DNA from: an uncultured Anaerolineales bacterium
GTDB lineage: Bacteria; Chloroflexota; Anaerolineae; Anaerolineales; UBA4823
Direction of reading: 5' to 3'
Assembly (NCBI GenBank): GCA_937928795.1
Contig: CALFWB010000025.1
Location: forward strand, 1 to 42,166
DNA: 42,166 nucleotides
A model generated the notes under the pieces. That model was not told the DNA's origin, did no database searches, and was given only the letters and a program-made list of their open reading frames with translations. This document shows positions 7,873-15,131 of this stretch, in pieces. The position numbers and the translations under genes were made by a program. How positions within the stretch are numbered: position 1 is the first letter of the stretch; each line of letters opens with the position of its first letter.

Positions 7873-7949
7873 GTGTGCACTCAAAAGTTGTTGGCAACAT
7901 TGCTTTGTAGGACAACTCAATGAGTTGTCCTACAACTTTTGCGTGGACA
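7873..7949. repeat. MITE-like dispersed repeat, copy 2
   Basis: This is the second copy of the unit at 2552-2628, the same 77-base length with three substitutions, including the same 14+1+14 central palindrome and 17-base imperfect ends. It has the same orientation as copy 1 and, like it, lies just upstream of a minus-strand gene, here the infC promoter. Confidence 0.8.
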
Positions 7950-8022
7950 CTTTGCTTTTGCAGCAATTCTAATAATACATTTCTTCGTCTTTTAGCAAAA
8001 AAGAGCAATTTTTCGTAACATC

Positions 8023-8060
8023 GGCTTCAGCCTGTGTCTCGTTTCCACAAGCTAAAGCTT
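8023..8060. repeat. imperfect hairpin repeat in the infC-folE gap
   Basis: GGCTTCAGCCTGTG at 8023-8036 pairs with CACAAGCTAAAGCTT at 8046-8060, 11 of 13 core positions matching, around a 9-base loop. Similar GCTT-CAGC palindromes recur between genes in many bacterial genomes. Downstream, at about 8108-8152, a second G/C-rich inverted repeat (CCCTCGCCC against GGGGCGAGGG) is visible. Otherwise 7950-8207 holds no gene I can support. Confidence 0.5.
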
Positions 8061-8207
8061 ATGCTACGCTTGATAGGCTGCACCAAGCGGATATTTGTAC
8101 CCATTCCTCGCCTCCCTCGCCCGTTGGGCAATGGGACAGGGGCGAGGGCGAACGAAGGGATTGAGCAAATAAACTCTTGAAAAACCCTATAAATCCTTTG
8201 CAAAATC

Positions 8208-8235
8208 TTGACAATTATTGTGTTTCCTGTATAAT
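8208..8235 (+). promoter_or_regulatory. consensus promoter of the folate operon
   Basis: TTGACA (8208-8213) and TATAAT (8230-8235) are both perfect consensus hexamers with a 16-base spacer. Transcription would start near 8242, about 36 bases before the folE ATG. That supports the ATG at 8278 over the longer frame from 8218, which overlaps the promoter. Confidence 0.85.
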
Positions 8236-8277
8236 ATGGTCAATAAATTCTTACTGGCACAAAACGAGGAGAAAATT

Positions 8278-8925
8278 ATGGACAACCAATTGTTAGAAAC
8301 ATCCCAATTATTCACGTTACCCCAACCGTTTATCCTAATCGAAGGAGAGATCAAGCCAGCCGAGAGCATCCAACAGGCTGTTCACCAGATTCTAATGGAG
8401 ATCGGTGAAGACCCTAACCGTGATGGTCTCATCAAAACGCCAGACCGTGTTGCCCGTATGTACGAAGAATTGACCAGCGGCTACCGAACAGACCCTGATC
8501 AATTGATTAACGGTGCCCTGTTTGATGTAGAATATGCAGATATGGTGCTCGTGCGGGATATCGAATTTTATTCCCTCTGCGAACATCACCTACTGCCGTT
8601 TTTTGGCAAAGCGCATGTCGCCTACATTCCCGATAAGAAGGTCATTGGCTTAAGCAAAATCCCCCGCATCGTTGAGATGTTTGCCCGCCGCTTGCAAGTT
8701 CAAGAACGCATGACTACCCAAATTGCCGACCTGCTGGAAGAGAAACTCCATCCACAAGGGATTGCGGTGGTCGTTGAAGGAGCGCATCTCTGCGCCATGA
8801 TGCGTGGCGTCAAAAAGGCGGAAGCCACGATGACTACCAGCACCATGCGCGGCCTTTTCAAAACAGACCCGGAGCTGCGGCGCGAATTTTATGCTCAACT
8901 CAGCCGTCAGCGCTATGATGAATGA
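8278..8925 (+). CDS. folE: GTP cyclohydrolase I
   Basis: A 215-residue GTP cyclohydrolase I, which converts GTP to 7,8-dihydroneopterin triphosphate, the first step of folate synthesis. Zinc ligands Cys101, His104 and Cys172 keep the E. coli spacing (110, 113, 181). The blocks [38 protein letters not shown] and HLCAMMRGV are typical. GAGGAGA lies about 5 bases before the ATG. It heads a same-strand run with a pteridine reductase, folB and folK. Confidence 0.96.
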   Translation: MDNQLLETSQLFTLPQPFILIEGEIKPAESIQQAVHQILMEIGEDPNRDGLIKTPDRVARMYEELTSGYRTDPDQLINGALFDVEYADMVLVRDIEFYSLCEHHLLPFFGKAHVAYIPDKKVIGLSKIPRIVEMFARRLQVQERMTTQIADLLEEKLHPQGIAVVVEGAHLCAMMRGVKKAEATMTTSTMRGLFKTDPELRREFYAQLSRQRYDE

Positions 8926-8940
8926 CCCGTTAGGTCAGTT

Positions 8941-9672
8941 ATGCAAGCCCAAAACGTCCTGATCACCGGAGCAGGTCGGCGCATCGGTCGACAATTAGCC
9001 CTTGCCGCCGCTCAAGCCGGCGCCAATGTCGCCATCCATTATCATTCCTCGGCAGAAGGCGCCGAGCAAACCGCCCGCGAAATTCGTTCACTGGGTAGAA
9101 AAGCCATTACCCTTTGCGCTGACCTTGCTCAAGTGGATCAGCTAGAAGCCCTTATAGCAAAAGCAGAAGAACAATTGGGCAATCTGACAGGGCTGGTCAA
9201 CAATGCCTCTATCTTTGAGCCGCTCGACTGGCAAACGACCACCCTAACAGATTGGGAAAGAAACCTACGCATCAACTTGACCGCCCCGTTTATCCTCAGT
9301 CAGACCTTTGCCCGTCATTTACCCATGGGAGCAAGCGGGCGCATCATTAACATCTTAGATTGGCGCGCCCTACGCCCCGGCGCCGATCACCTGCCTTACA
9401 CCATCAGCAAAGCTGCCCTGGCTGCGCTAACGCGCTCCCTAGCCCAAGCCCTTGCTCCGCATATCACCGTGAACGGACTGGCGCTAGGCGCCATCTTGCC
9501 CCCTGCCGATCAGAACACCAATAAAAACCTGTCTCACGTTCTGCTCAATGTCCCGGCGGCCCGCTGGGCAAACCTTGATGAAGTCACCGCTGCCTTCATA
9601 TTTTTACTGTATGGGCCGAGCTATATCACCGGAGAGATTTTGCATCTGGACGGCGGGCGACACTTGGTTTGA
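8941..9672 (+). CDS. FolM/PTR1-like pteridine reductase (SDR family)
   Basis: A 243-residue short-chain dehydrogenase whose glycine motif is TGAGRRIGR (9-17), the TGxxRRIG form of pteridine reductases with the arginine that binds NADPH phosphate. The catalytic serine is replaced by Asp140 (INILDWRA), with Tyr153 and Lys157 in YTISK; the same Asp-Tyr-Lys set occurs in Leishmania PTR1 and E. coli FolM. With folE, folB and folK around it, it probably reduces dihydropterins or dihydrofolate. It may substitute for a dihydrofolate reductase or make tetrahydromonapterin. It begins 15 bases after folE. Confidence 0.85.
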   Translation: MQAQNVLITGAGRRIGRQLALAAAQAGANVAIHYHSSAEGAEQTAREIRSLGRKAITLCADLAQVDQLEALIAKAEEQLGNLTGLVNNASIFEPLDWQTTTLTDWERNLRINLTAPFILSQTFARHLPMGASGRIINILDWRALRPGADHLPYTISKAALAALTRSLAQALAPHITVNGLALGAILPPADQNTNKNLSHVLLNVPAARWANLDEVTAAFIFLLYGPSYITGEILHLDGGRHLV

Positions 9673-9703
9673 GAAAGCAATAACTTTTTTCAAAGGGATA
9701 AAG

Positions 9704-10057
9704 ATGGACAAAATCTTGATCAAAGACCTTGTAGCCCGCGGTATCATCGGGATCAATGAGTGGGAACGAGAAAACCCTCAAGAAATCCTGATCAATATCA
9801 CTCTGTATTGCGACACCCGCCAAGCTGGGAAAACAGACGATATCCAATACAGCGTAAACTATCGCACAATTGCCAAGCAAGCACTCGCCCATGCCGAAAC
9901 CGCAGCCCGCCTTACGGTTGAAGCCTTAGCCGAAGATATTGCTAACCTCTGCTTAGATGATCCAAAAGTGCAAAAAGTGATCGTTCGAGTTGAGAAACCC
10001 GGTGCAGTGCGTTTTGCCCGCTCGGTGGGAGTTGAAATCGAACGCAGCCGTTCATGA
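9704..10057 (+). CDS. folB: dihydroneopterin aldolase
   Basis: A 117-residue FolB that cleaves 7,8-dihydroneopterin to 6-hydroxymethyl-7,8-dihydropterin and glycolaldehyde. It opens with DKILIKDLVARGIIGINEWE, where the Glu is the conserved substrate-binding residue, and carries the conserved lysine in VRVEKPGAVRF near the end. The ATG at 9704 follows an AAGGGA site and gives the normal family length. The product feeds the HPPK encoded by the next gene. Confidence 0.93.
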   Translation: MDKILIKDLVARGIIGINEWERENPQEILINITLYCDTRQAGKTDDIQYSVNYRTIAKQALAHAETAARLTVEALAEDIANLCLDDPKVQKVIVRVEKPGAVRFARSVGVEIERSRS

Positions 10058-10098
10058 GGAAGAGACCCCTATCACAGAAAACTTGTTGAAGAACAGTC

Positions 10099-10584
10099 AT
10101 GGAGCACTTGGTTTATATTTCACTAGGATCAAACATTTTGCCACATGTGCACTTGCCCAAAGCCATCGAACTGTTGGCTCAGCAGGTCAGGTTATTAGCA
10201 GTTTCCTCTGTGTATGAAACGCCCCCGGTTGGCAGCAGCGGAAGAAACTTTCTCAACGCAATGGTAGTAGCGAAAACCGCCTATCCCCCTCAGGTGCTGA
10301 AAGAGAGAGTCCTGCGCCCGATTGAAAGCGCCCTAGGCAGGCAGCGCACAGAAGACAAATTCGCCCCACGCACCATTGACCTTGACATCATTGCGTGGGA
10401 AGACAAAGTGCTTGATGAAGATGCTTTTCGCTACGCCCATCTCGCCGTTCCGCTTGCAGAAATCCTGCGGCAATATCCATTAAAAGGCGCAACGCGGCGC
10501 ATTCAATCCTTGGCAAAACAATTTCAGCGCCAGCACCTTCTCACTCCTTTACCGATCGCTAGTGTTCTAACTTTTGCAAATTAA
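10099..10584 (+). CDS. folK: 6-hydroxymethyl-7,8-dihydropterin pyrophosphokinase
   Basis: A 161-residue HPPK that transfers pyrophosphate from ATP to 6-hydroxymethyl-7,8-dihydropterin. Signatures: YISLGSN at the start, SSVYETPPVG, the ATP-binding IESALGRQR and the metal-binding APRTIDLDII. It is the last gene of the operon. The ribosome-binding site is weak (GAAG). Dihydropteroate synthase (folP), which uses its product, is not in the window. Confidence 0.95.
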   Translation: MEHLVYISLGSNILPHVHLPKAIELLAQQVRLLAVSSVYETPPVGSSGRNFLNAMVVAKTAYPPQVLKERVLRPIESALGRQRTEDKFAPRTIDLDIIAWEDKVLDEDAFRYAHLAVPLAEILRQYPLKGATRRIQSLAKQFQRQHLLTPLPIASVLTFAN

Positions 10585-10766
10585 AAGTCCCCTGCAAGAA
10601 CCCAATCTCTGAGCACTAAGACGCTAGACACAAAGAAAATCAAAGTCAATGTAAGGAAAAAACAAGCTTTTTGCCGTTAAGTCCTCTACTCTCGCTAATT
10701 TTGTTTCAGCACCCTCTAAGATGGTCTTTGAGAACTCAAAGAACACAGCCATCCTACCCACAATTT

Positions 10767-10979
10767 TCACCAGCGGTATACCTGCAGGGACTTTCGTTCG
10801 CAAATCGTTACACAGACCGCGCAACCCAAACATCGCTCCGAATTCAATTCGGGCACTTCAAACGGTTGCTCTTGAACCAGCGCTTTTCTGCGACACTGTA
10901 AAGCAGCCGGGCAAATTCCATTTTCGCATTGGTTGGGCTCACACTGTTGAACATTCAAGACAACCATTGGCTTGGGCAT
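10767..10979 (-). CDS. small eight-cysteine 4Fe-4S ferredoxin-like protein
   Basis: A 70-residue protein with two cysteine groups. Cys50, Cys53, Cys56 and Cys60 form the classical CxxCxxCxxxC cluster motif. Cys13, Cys18, Cys23 and Cys29 form an unusual Cx4Cx4Cx5C set, reminiscent of the N-terminal iron-sulfur segment of RLI-type proteins. GGAGA lies about 9 bases before the ATG. The C-terminal motif ends in Cys-Glu rather than Cys-Pro. It probably carries one or two 4Fe-4S clusters for electron transfer. It lies alone on the minus strand, opposed to the folate operon and diverging from a radical SAM gene, for which it could supply electrons (inference). Confidence 0.7.
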   Translation of the reverse strand: MPKPMVVLNVQQCEPNQCENGICPAALQCRRKALVQEQPFEVPELNSERCLGCAVCVTICERKSLQVYRW

Positions 10980-11149
10980 AGGATTTCTCCAGGGATAAAG
11001 TTCTTCGATCTGGGCTCATGGAAAAAGGAACACAAAACATACCTTTGATCGCTTAGATGCTCTAAGTAGACAAAGGTTACCTAAGTCTGGAAGCAACTTT
11101 TCAGCCCGCCTAAAAATCCACAGATAACTCAGATTTCACTCAGATGGCT

Positions 11150-11205
11150 CATTTCGACAAGCGCAGCGAGGAGAAATCTTACCACTTCTCGCTGCGCTCG
11201 AAGTG
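11150..11205. repeat. REP-like inverted repeat, copy 1
   Basis: The sequence around 11150-11175 (ATTTCGACAAGCGCAGCGAG core) is followed at 11185-11205 by an imperfect reverse complement (CTCGCTGCGCTCGAAGTGA). A matching pair in the opposite order lies at 17943-18019. Similar GCGCAGCGAG palindromes are scattered between genes in many environmental bacteria. Apart from this repeat and a promoter, 10980-11319 shows no gene. Confidence 0.65.
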
Positions 11206-11285
11206 ACCCGTTGAGATGACAAGCTTACCCCGAAATCAGGTTAACATTCAACCTTTGAAAAGCCCTACACAGGTCTATGGAACGC

Positions 11286-11313
11286 TTGACAAACAGAATA
11301 ATTGTTCTATAAT
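11286..11313 (+). promoter_or_regulatory. leaderless promoter of the radical SAM gene
   Basis: TTGACA (11286-11291), a 16-base spacer and TATAAT (11308-11313) are both perfect. Seven bases past the -10 is the A of the ATG at 11320, so the transcript should begin at the start codon. No Shine-Dalgarno sequence is present. Confidence 0.8.
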
Positions 11314-11319
11314 CAAACC

Positions 11320-12486
11320 ATGGACGCCTTTGCGCACTTGTGCCATCTGGCAAACGACATGGAGTGGGAAGCGGAAGAAGAACGCTCCTCTTGCTCGGTT
11401 GCCATGCCTGCTACCAAAGAGCAACATCTCGTGCTTTATCATGCCCAGACTCCGCAGGGCAAGCCCATCCGTCTGTTAAAAACTCTCCTCTCCTCTGCCT
11501 GTGAACGAGATTGCTTTTACTGTCCCTTTCGCGCCGGGCGAGATCGAGCGCGGGCTACCTTCCGCCCCGAAGAGTTTGCCCATCTGTTTATTCAGCTTTA
11601 TCAAGCCGGGCTTGCCGATGGATTATTCCTCTCCAGCGGTTTGGCCGGTGGAGGCATCCGCACCCAGGATAAGCTGATCGACACCGCCGAAATTTTACGG
11701 AACAAACTGGGTTTCCGCGGTTACCTACACCTCAAGCTGATGCCCGGTGCAGAAAAGGATCAGGTTTTGCGCGCCATGCAACTCGCCGATCGGGTCTCGA
11801 TTAACCTCGAAGCGCCAAACGCGGCGCGGCTATCCCAGCTTGCTCCGCATAAAAGTTTTTTCGATGAAATTCTGCAACCCCTGCAGTGGGTGGAACAGAT
11901 CCGCCGCTCTCAGCCTTCTCAGTTGGGATGGCAAAGGCGCTGGCCCTCTTCGGTGACCCAATTGGTGCTCGGCGCCGCAGGCGAGAGCGACCGCGAGATC
12001 TTGCAAACCACCGAATGGCTCTTTCGCTCCCTCAGACTCTCCCGAACTTACTATTCGCCGTTCCGTCCCGTTCCAAATACCCCCCTAGAGAATCACCCCC
12101 CCGCCAGTCTACTGCGTCAACGCCGTCTCTATCAGGCATCTTTCCTCTTACGCGATTACGGCTTTCGACTATCTGAGTTAAAGTTTGGCAAAGATGCGAA
12201 TCTGCCGTTGGAGATCGACCCCAAGAAGGCATATGCCGATACGCACTTTGGGGAAACTCCGCTTGAGATCAACCGTGCCCCACTTCAACAATTAATACGC
12301 ATCCCCGGCATCGGTCCGAAAGGTGCTCAACGCATCTTGCAAGCCCGTCAACTGCACTGCCTAACCGATTTATCCCAACTCAAGAAGCTTGGAGTTGAAA
12401 TCAAGCATGCCGCCCCCTATCTCCTTTTGAATGGGCGTCGCCCGATTCGCCAGCTTAGCTTCTTGGAGATGAGTGCGGCTGGCTGA
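11320..12486 (+). CDS. radical SAM protein with C-terminal helix-hairpin-helix
   Basis: A 388-residue protein. Radical SAM cysteines Cys61, Cys65 and Cys68 form CERDCFYC, followed by a TIM-barrel-like region with SSGLAGGG and VSINLEAP. Near residue 315 an HhH DNA-binding motif follows (LIRIPGIGPKGAQRIL). This matches the putative DNA modification/repair radical SAM family that in many genomes is paired with a uracil-DNA-glycosylase-like protein (family knowledge). No such partner is adjacent here. The start at 11320 is set by the promoter, since the longer frame to 11302 would overlap the -10. Substrate unknown; nucleic acid is likely from the HhH. Confidence 0.85.
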   Translation: MDAFAHLCHLANDMEWEAEEERSSCSVAMPATKEQHLVLYHAQTPQGKPIRLLKTLLSSACERDCFYCPFRAGRDRARATFRPEEFAHLFIQLYQAGLADGLFLSSGLAGGGIRTQDKLIDTAEILRNKLGFRGYLHLKLMPGAEKDQVLRAMQLADRVSINLEAPNAARLSQLAPHKSFFDEILQPLQWVEQIRRSQPSQLGWQRRWPSSVTQLVLGAAGESDREILQTTEWLFRSLRLSRTYYSPFRPVPNTPLENHPPASLLRQRRLYQASFLLRDYGFRLSELKFGKDANLPLEIDPKKAYADTHFGETPLEINRAPLQQLIRIPGIGPKGAQRILQARQLHCLTDLSQLKKLGVEIKHAAPYLLLNGRRPIRQLSFLEMSAAG

Positions 12487-12529
12487 GGGAATTTTCGCAT
12501 GAAGTCTTTACCGTCAAAACTGGAGTGCC

Positions 12530-13534
12530 ATGAATAAACCCAGCAGAAAAACCCGAACCGTCTGGCTTAGTGCAACGCCTCCCTTTGCATGGCTATCTCG
12601 CCCCTCGGTCGTCTTGATTTTACTGGGCGTCTTCGCTTTGGCTTGCAATATCACCCAATTTCTCTCTTCCTCTCCATCGCCCTCCCTTCCAACCGATCAA
12701 GCTGCAATAAGGAGCGAGATTCCTCCCGAAACACCCTCTCAAACCGCAGAGCTCACCATCACACTTGCTGCAGAAACTTTCGCTCAACACCAGCAATATC
12801 TACCTCTCCTTTCGGGCGGCGAATCCACCGCCGAGGCGAAAGGCTTTTCCTTTTCACCAACCCCCAAAGCAACTCGCAAACCCAACGGCTCTCCTGCCAC
12901 CCCAACGCCTACCCCAACCCTCGCTGCTGCCACCATCACCTCCATCCCCCTCTCCTATCTTTGCATTCCCCCTCAGTCCCCTCAACTGGGCTTGGTCACC
13001 AAAGTGATCGATGGCGACACCATTCGTGTCTTGCTCGATGGCAAAGAAGAGAAGGTGCGCTATATCGGGATTGATGCGCCAGAAAGCACGACAAGTCAAG
13101 AACCATTTGGCAAAGAAGCCGCCAAGCAGAATGCCCAACTGGTTCGCAATCAAATTGTTGAGTTATATCGCGATGTCTCCGAAACCGATCGCTATGGGCG
13201 GTTGCTTCGGTATGTGGTGACCAACTCGGTCTTTGTCAATCTTAAGTTGATCGAAGACGGGTATGCCAAAGCCGTCACCTATCCACCGGATGTGGCTTGT
13301 GCCGAGATTTTCCAATATGCCGAGCGCACTGCCCGCCAGCTAGGCAGAGGGTTATGGGCATCGCCCAAGCCTTCGGCTTCTCCCAACTGTGACCCGGCTT
13401 ACCCAGATATCTGCATCCCATCGCCCCCGCCTGATCTGAGCTGCGCCGACATTGAACAGCGTAACTTTCGCGTTTTGCCCCCCGACCCGCATGGCTTTGA
13501 TACTGACGGGGATGGCTTTGGATGCGAGGAATAA
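12530..13534 (+). CDS. secreted thermonuclease-like lipoprotein with excalibur domain
   Basis: A 334-residue exported nuclease. The signal segment ends in a lipobox with Cys39 (GVFALAC), and a long Ser/Thr/Pro linker runs to about residue 145. The staphylococcal nuclease domain has the catalytic pattern VIDGDTIRV (about 157-165), VRYIGIDAPES (Arg and Glu) and DRYGRLLRYV (second Arg). The C-terminus is a calcium-binding-like excalibur domain (DTDGDGFGCEE) with paired cysteines. It would degrade extracellular DNA or RNA at the cell surface. GGAG lies about 5 bases before the ATG. It is 43 bases after the radical SAM gene and may be cotranscribed. Confidence 0.9.
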   Translation: MNKPSRKTRTVWLSATPPFAWLSRPSVVLILLGVFALACNITQFLSSSPSPSLPTDQAAIRSEIPPETPSQTAELTITLAAETFAQHQQYLPLLSGGESTAEAKGFSFSPTPKATRKPNGSPATPTPTPTLAAATITSIPLSYLCIPPQSPQLGLVTKVIDGDTIRVLLDGKEEKVRYIGIDAPESTTSQEPFGKEAAKQNAQLVRNQIVELYRDVSETDRYGRLLRYVVTNSVFVNLKLIEDGYAKAVTYPPDVACAEIFQYAERTARQLGRGLWASPKPSASPNCDPAYPDICIPSPPPDLSCADIEQRNFRVLPPDPHGFDTDGDGFGCEE

Positions 13535-13722
13535 AATCCCATAGAGCTGTATTCTTCAAGGCATATCTAAGGACTAAAACCAAGTTGCATCTGCAGTGTC
13601 CTCGGATGGCGGGCTTCAATACGGGCGTCGACAAGGAATCCAGTGTAAACCCCTTTCATTTCCAGTCTCTCTCCCAATTGGCTAGGAGCGTCTGACCTCT
13701 GGATGTACAGGCAGGCCGAACC

Positions 13723-14103
13723 TCACTCAAGTTGGATCAATTGAGCGGACTGGAGGCGGGCTGGGTCACAAGATGGACAATTGCACTGAACCGGCGAGTC
13801 TAAAGGCAGCGGCTCCGTGTGAGTCATTTGGCGCATGGCGTCGATCACCGCATAGATTTTCGGTTGCGTGACGCGATAGTAGATGTTTAAGCCTTCGCGG
13901 CGCGCATCAACCAATCCGGCAGAGCGCAGCACCATCAACTGTTGCGAGATGTAGGCTTGCCGCAAGCCGAACACCGCTTCCATGTGGCACACGCACTGTT
14001 CACCTTCGCGCAATAGATCAAGCACCGCCAGCCGTAAAGGGTGCATCAAGACCTTGTAGAGGCGGGCTTCCTCTTCGTAAGAGTTGAGCGGTTTATCATT
14101 CAT
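13723..14103 (-). CDS. ArsR/SmtB-family transcriptional regulator
   Basis: A 126-residue winged-helix regulator with the usual ArsR layout. The recognition helix is in YISQQLMVLRSAGLV, and the wing in GLNIYYRV. Cys37 and Cys39 (QCVCHME) match the alpha-3 CVC sensor site for arsenic, cadmium or lead. A C-terminal Cys107-x-Cys109-x2-Cys112 group could add a ligand. No transporter, reductase or other target gene adjoins it, so it may control only itself or distant genes. It diverges from the RadA-like/PolB cassette. Whether it also controls that cassette is an open question. Confidence 0.88.
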   Translation of the reverse strand: MNDKPLNSYEEEARLYKVLMHPLRLAVLDLLREGEQCVCHMEAVFGLRQAYISQQLMVLRSAGLVDARREGLNIYYRVTQPKIYAVIDAMRQMTHTEPLPLDSPVQCNCPSCDPARLQSAQLIQLE

Positions 14104-14115
14104 TCCTTTGAATAT

Positions 14116-14143
14116 ATTGTATCTTAGCTTTTCCTCCCGTCAA
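14116..14143 (-). promoter_or_regulatory. promoter of the ArsR-family gene
   Basis: On the minus strand, TTGACG (14143-14138), a 16-base spacer and TACAAT (14121-14116) precede the gene. The predicted start near 14109 leaves only about six leader bases before the ATG at 14103, so an AAAGGA there would be too close to work normally. The A/T-rich stretch overlapping the -10 (14111-14122) could be the ArsR operator (inference). Confidence 0.65.
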
Positions 14144-14214
14144 GAGGAAGATTGGTCATTCTTATCCCTCCATACTTTGCCTCTGCTACAAAGGCTGGCT
14201 CTTTCCGCCCAGTC

Positions 14215-14236
14215 TTAACCCTCTCCAAAGGGTTAA
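14215..14236. repeat. perfect 8-bp inverted repeat in the ArsR-cassette gap
   Basis: TTAACCCT (14215-14222) and AGGGTTAA (14229-14236) are exact reverse complements around six bases. The right arm overlaps a second palindrome, GGGTTAACCC (14230-14239). It lies between two divergent promoters and could be an operator. No T tract follows, so it is not a terminator. Confidence 0.45.
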
Positions 14237-14274
14237 CCCATAAATCCACCGGCATCTCCTCTCTTGGGGAATAG

Positions 14275-14300
14275 TCAGCGTAAGTGCGCTGAGCTATTAT
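14275..14300 (+). promoter_or_regulatory. leaderless promoter with embedded inverted repeat, PolB cassette
   Basis: A -10 hexamer TATTAT (14295-14300) ends six bases before the ATG at 14307, the same spacing as at the other leaderless starts in the window. No clear -35 is present. Just upstream lies TCAGCG-N6-CGCTGA (14275-14292), a perfect inverted repeat ending two bases before the -10. A regulator bound there would block or activate the promoter. It does not match the Gram-positive GAAC-N4-GTTC LexA box. Confidence 0.55.
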
Positions 14301-14306
14301 CAGAAC

Positions 14307-14837
14307 ATGGACTTACACCCTGCACTTGCTGGCGGCCAATTCATTGTGCTCTATGGTAGCTCGGCAATCATCACAAGGGCTCATCATCTTGTGGCTACCC
14401 TACTCCGCCTTCAAGATGTTAACCTGCTGGATGCCGGTGGCCGTCTGCAACCTTACCTCCTTATCCATCTGATCCGTCAGCATACCACACAGGTAGATGT
14501 GTGGCTTGAGCGCTTGCACCTACAACGCGCTTTCACCGCTTATCAGGTAGCAGCGGCGCTGGAAACTCTGCCTCTCACTTCCATCCCGTTGGTGATCTTA
14601 GATTTTCTCGCCACCTTCTACGATGATACTCTTCCTCTACCGCAAGGGCGAGTGCTGCTACAGCGTTGTCTGACGCAGTGCGAACGGTTGCGGCAAGGTG
14701 CGCCTCTGCTGGTGACCCTCAGCCCACCCCCACAATCCACCTGCGGCCCGCTTTTGTCTGCCGTTTTGCAGCACGCCACCGCCTTTTTCCACGAACCCGG
14801 ACCCACACCGCTGCCCACGCAACTTTCCCTCTGGTGA
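14307..14837 (+). CDS. degenerate RadA/RecA-like protein, ImuA-like candidate
   Basis: A 176-residue protein that follows the RecA/RadA core in order but lacks a working P-loop. VLYGSSAIIT (14-23) stands where GxxxxGKT should be. NLLDAGGRLQPY (39-50) matches the RadA IDTEGTF segment, QRAFTAYQ (73-80) matches ARA(Y/F)NxDHQ, and IPLVILDFLATFYDD (93-107) matches the Walker B strand. ATP binding is therefore doubtful. It probably acts as a structural or recruiting subunit, as the RecA-like ImuA does in mutagenesis cassettes (inference). It is nine bases upstream of the helical protein gene and in one operon with the PolB gene. No ribosome-binding site; leaderless start. Confidence 0.6.
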   Translation: MDLHPALAGGQFIVLYGSSAIITRAHHLVATLLRLQDVNLLDAGGRLQPYLLIHLIRQHTTQVDVWLERLHLQRAFTAYQVAAALETLPLTSIPLVILDFLATFYDDTLPLPQGRVLLQRCLTQCERLRQGAPLLVTLSPPPQSTCGPLLSAVLQHATAFFHEPGPTPLPTQLSLW

Positions 14838-14846
14838 GGTCATTCC

Positions 14847-15131
14847 ATGGGACGCACCGTACCCACGATCACCCAAACCCTCAACGACATCGAAGCCCAG
14901 TTGCGGCGTTTCCGCCATACCCTACGACGCAGCGATCAACGGCTACTGGATGATCTTCTGGCATCCGCCCATCGCCACATCGCAGCCATCGCCGAGACCC
15001 AAGCCCTGCTGCCGTTTGAAGGAGCCCTTCTAGCTATCCTTCTGGAGCAAGCCCGCACCATCGCTCAACTTGAGCAGCGTCTGATTGACCTTGAACAGGT
15101 TTGGCAATCGCATGAACGGCGTGAAACGTGA
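14847..15131 (+). CDS. small helical protein of the PolB cassette
   Basis: A 94-residue, almost wholly helical protein with heptad-like leucines (LNDIEAQLRRFRHTLRRSDQ and ARTIAQLEQRLIDLEQVW). I do not recognise a family. GAGGT lies 6 bases before the ATG. Its 3' end overlaps the polymerase gene by 20 bases, so translation of the two is coupled. Position and character suggest a bridging or accessory subunit between the RadA-like protein and the polymerase (inference). Confidence 0.65.
   Translation: MGRTVPTITQTLNDIEAQLRRFRHTLRRSDQRLLDDLLASAHRHIAAIAETQALLPFEGALLAILLEQARTIAQLEQRLIDLEQVWQSHERRET

Noticed and set aside
10624-10833. 69-residue minus-strand ORF overlapping the ferredoxin-like gene
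   Set aside because: No family resemblance, overlaps a better supported gene in another frame, and no ribosome-binding site.
13723-14306. ArsR gene as the regulator of the PolB cassette
   Set aside because: Divergent position alone is weak; the inverted repeat at the cassette promoter differs from the A/T-rich sequence at the ArsR promoter, so I left the link as an open question.
14666-14953. 95-residue ORF overlapping the RadA-like and helical protein genes
   Set aside because: It is a Thr/Pro/His-rich out-of-frame reading of G/C-rich coding sequence; the overlapped frames show conserved motifs and coupled spacing.
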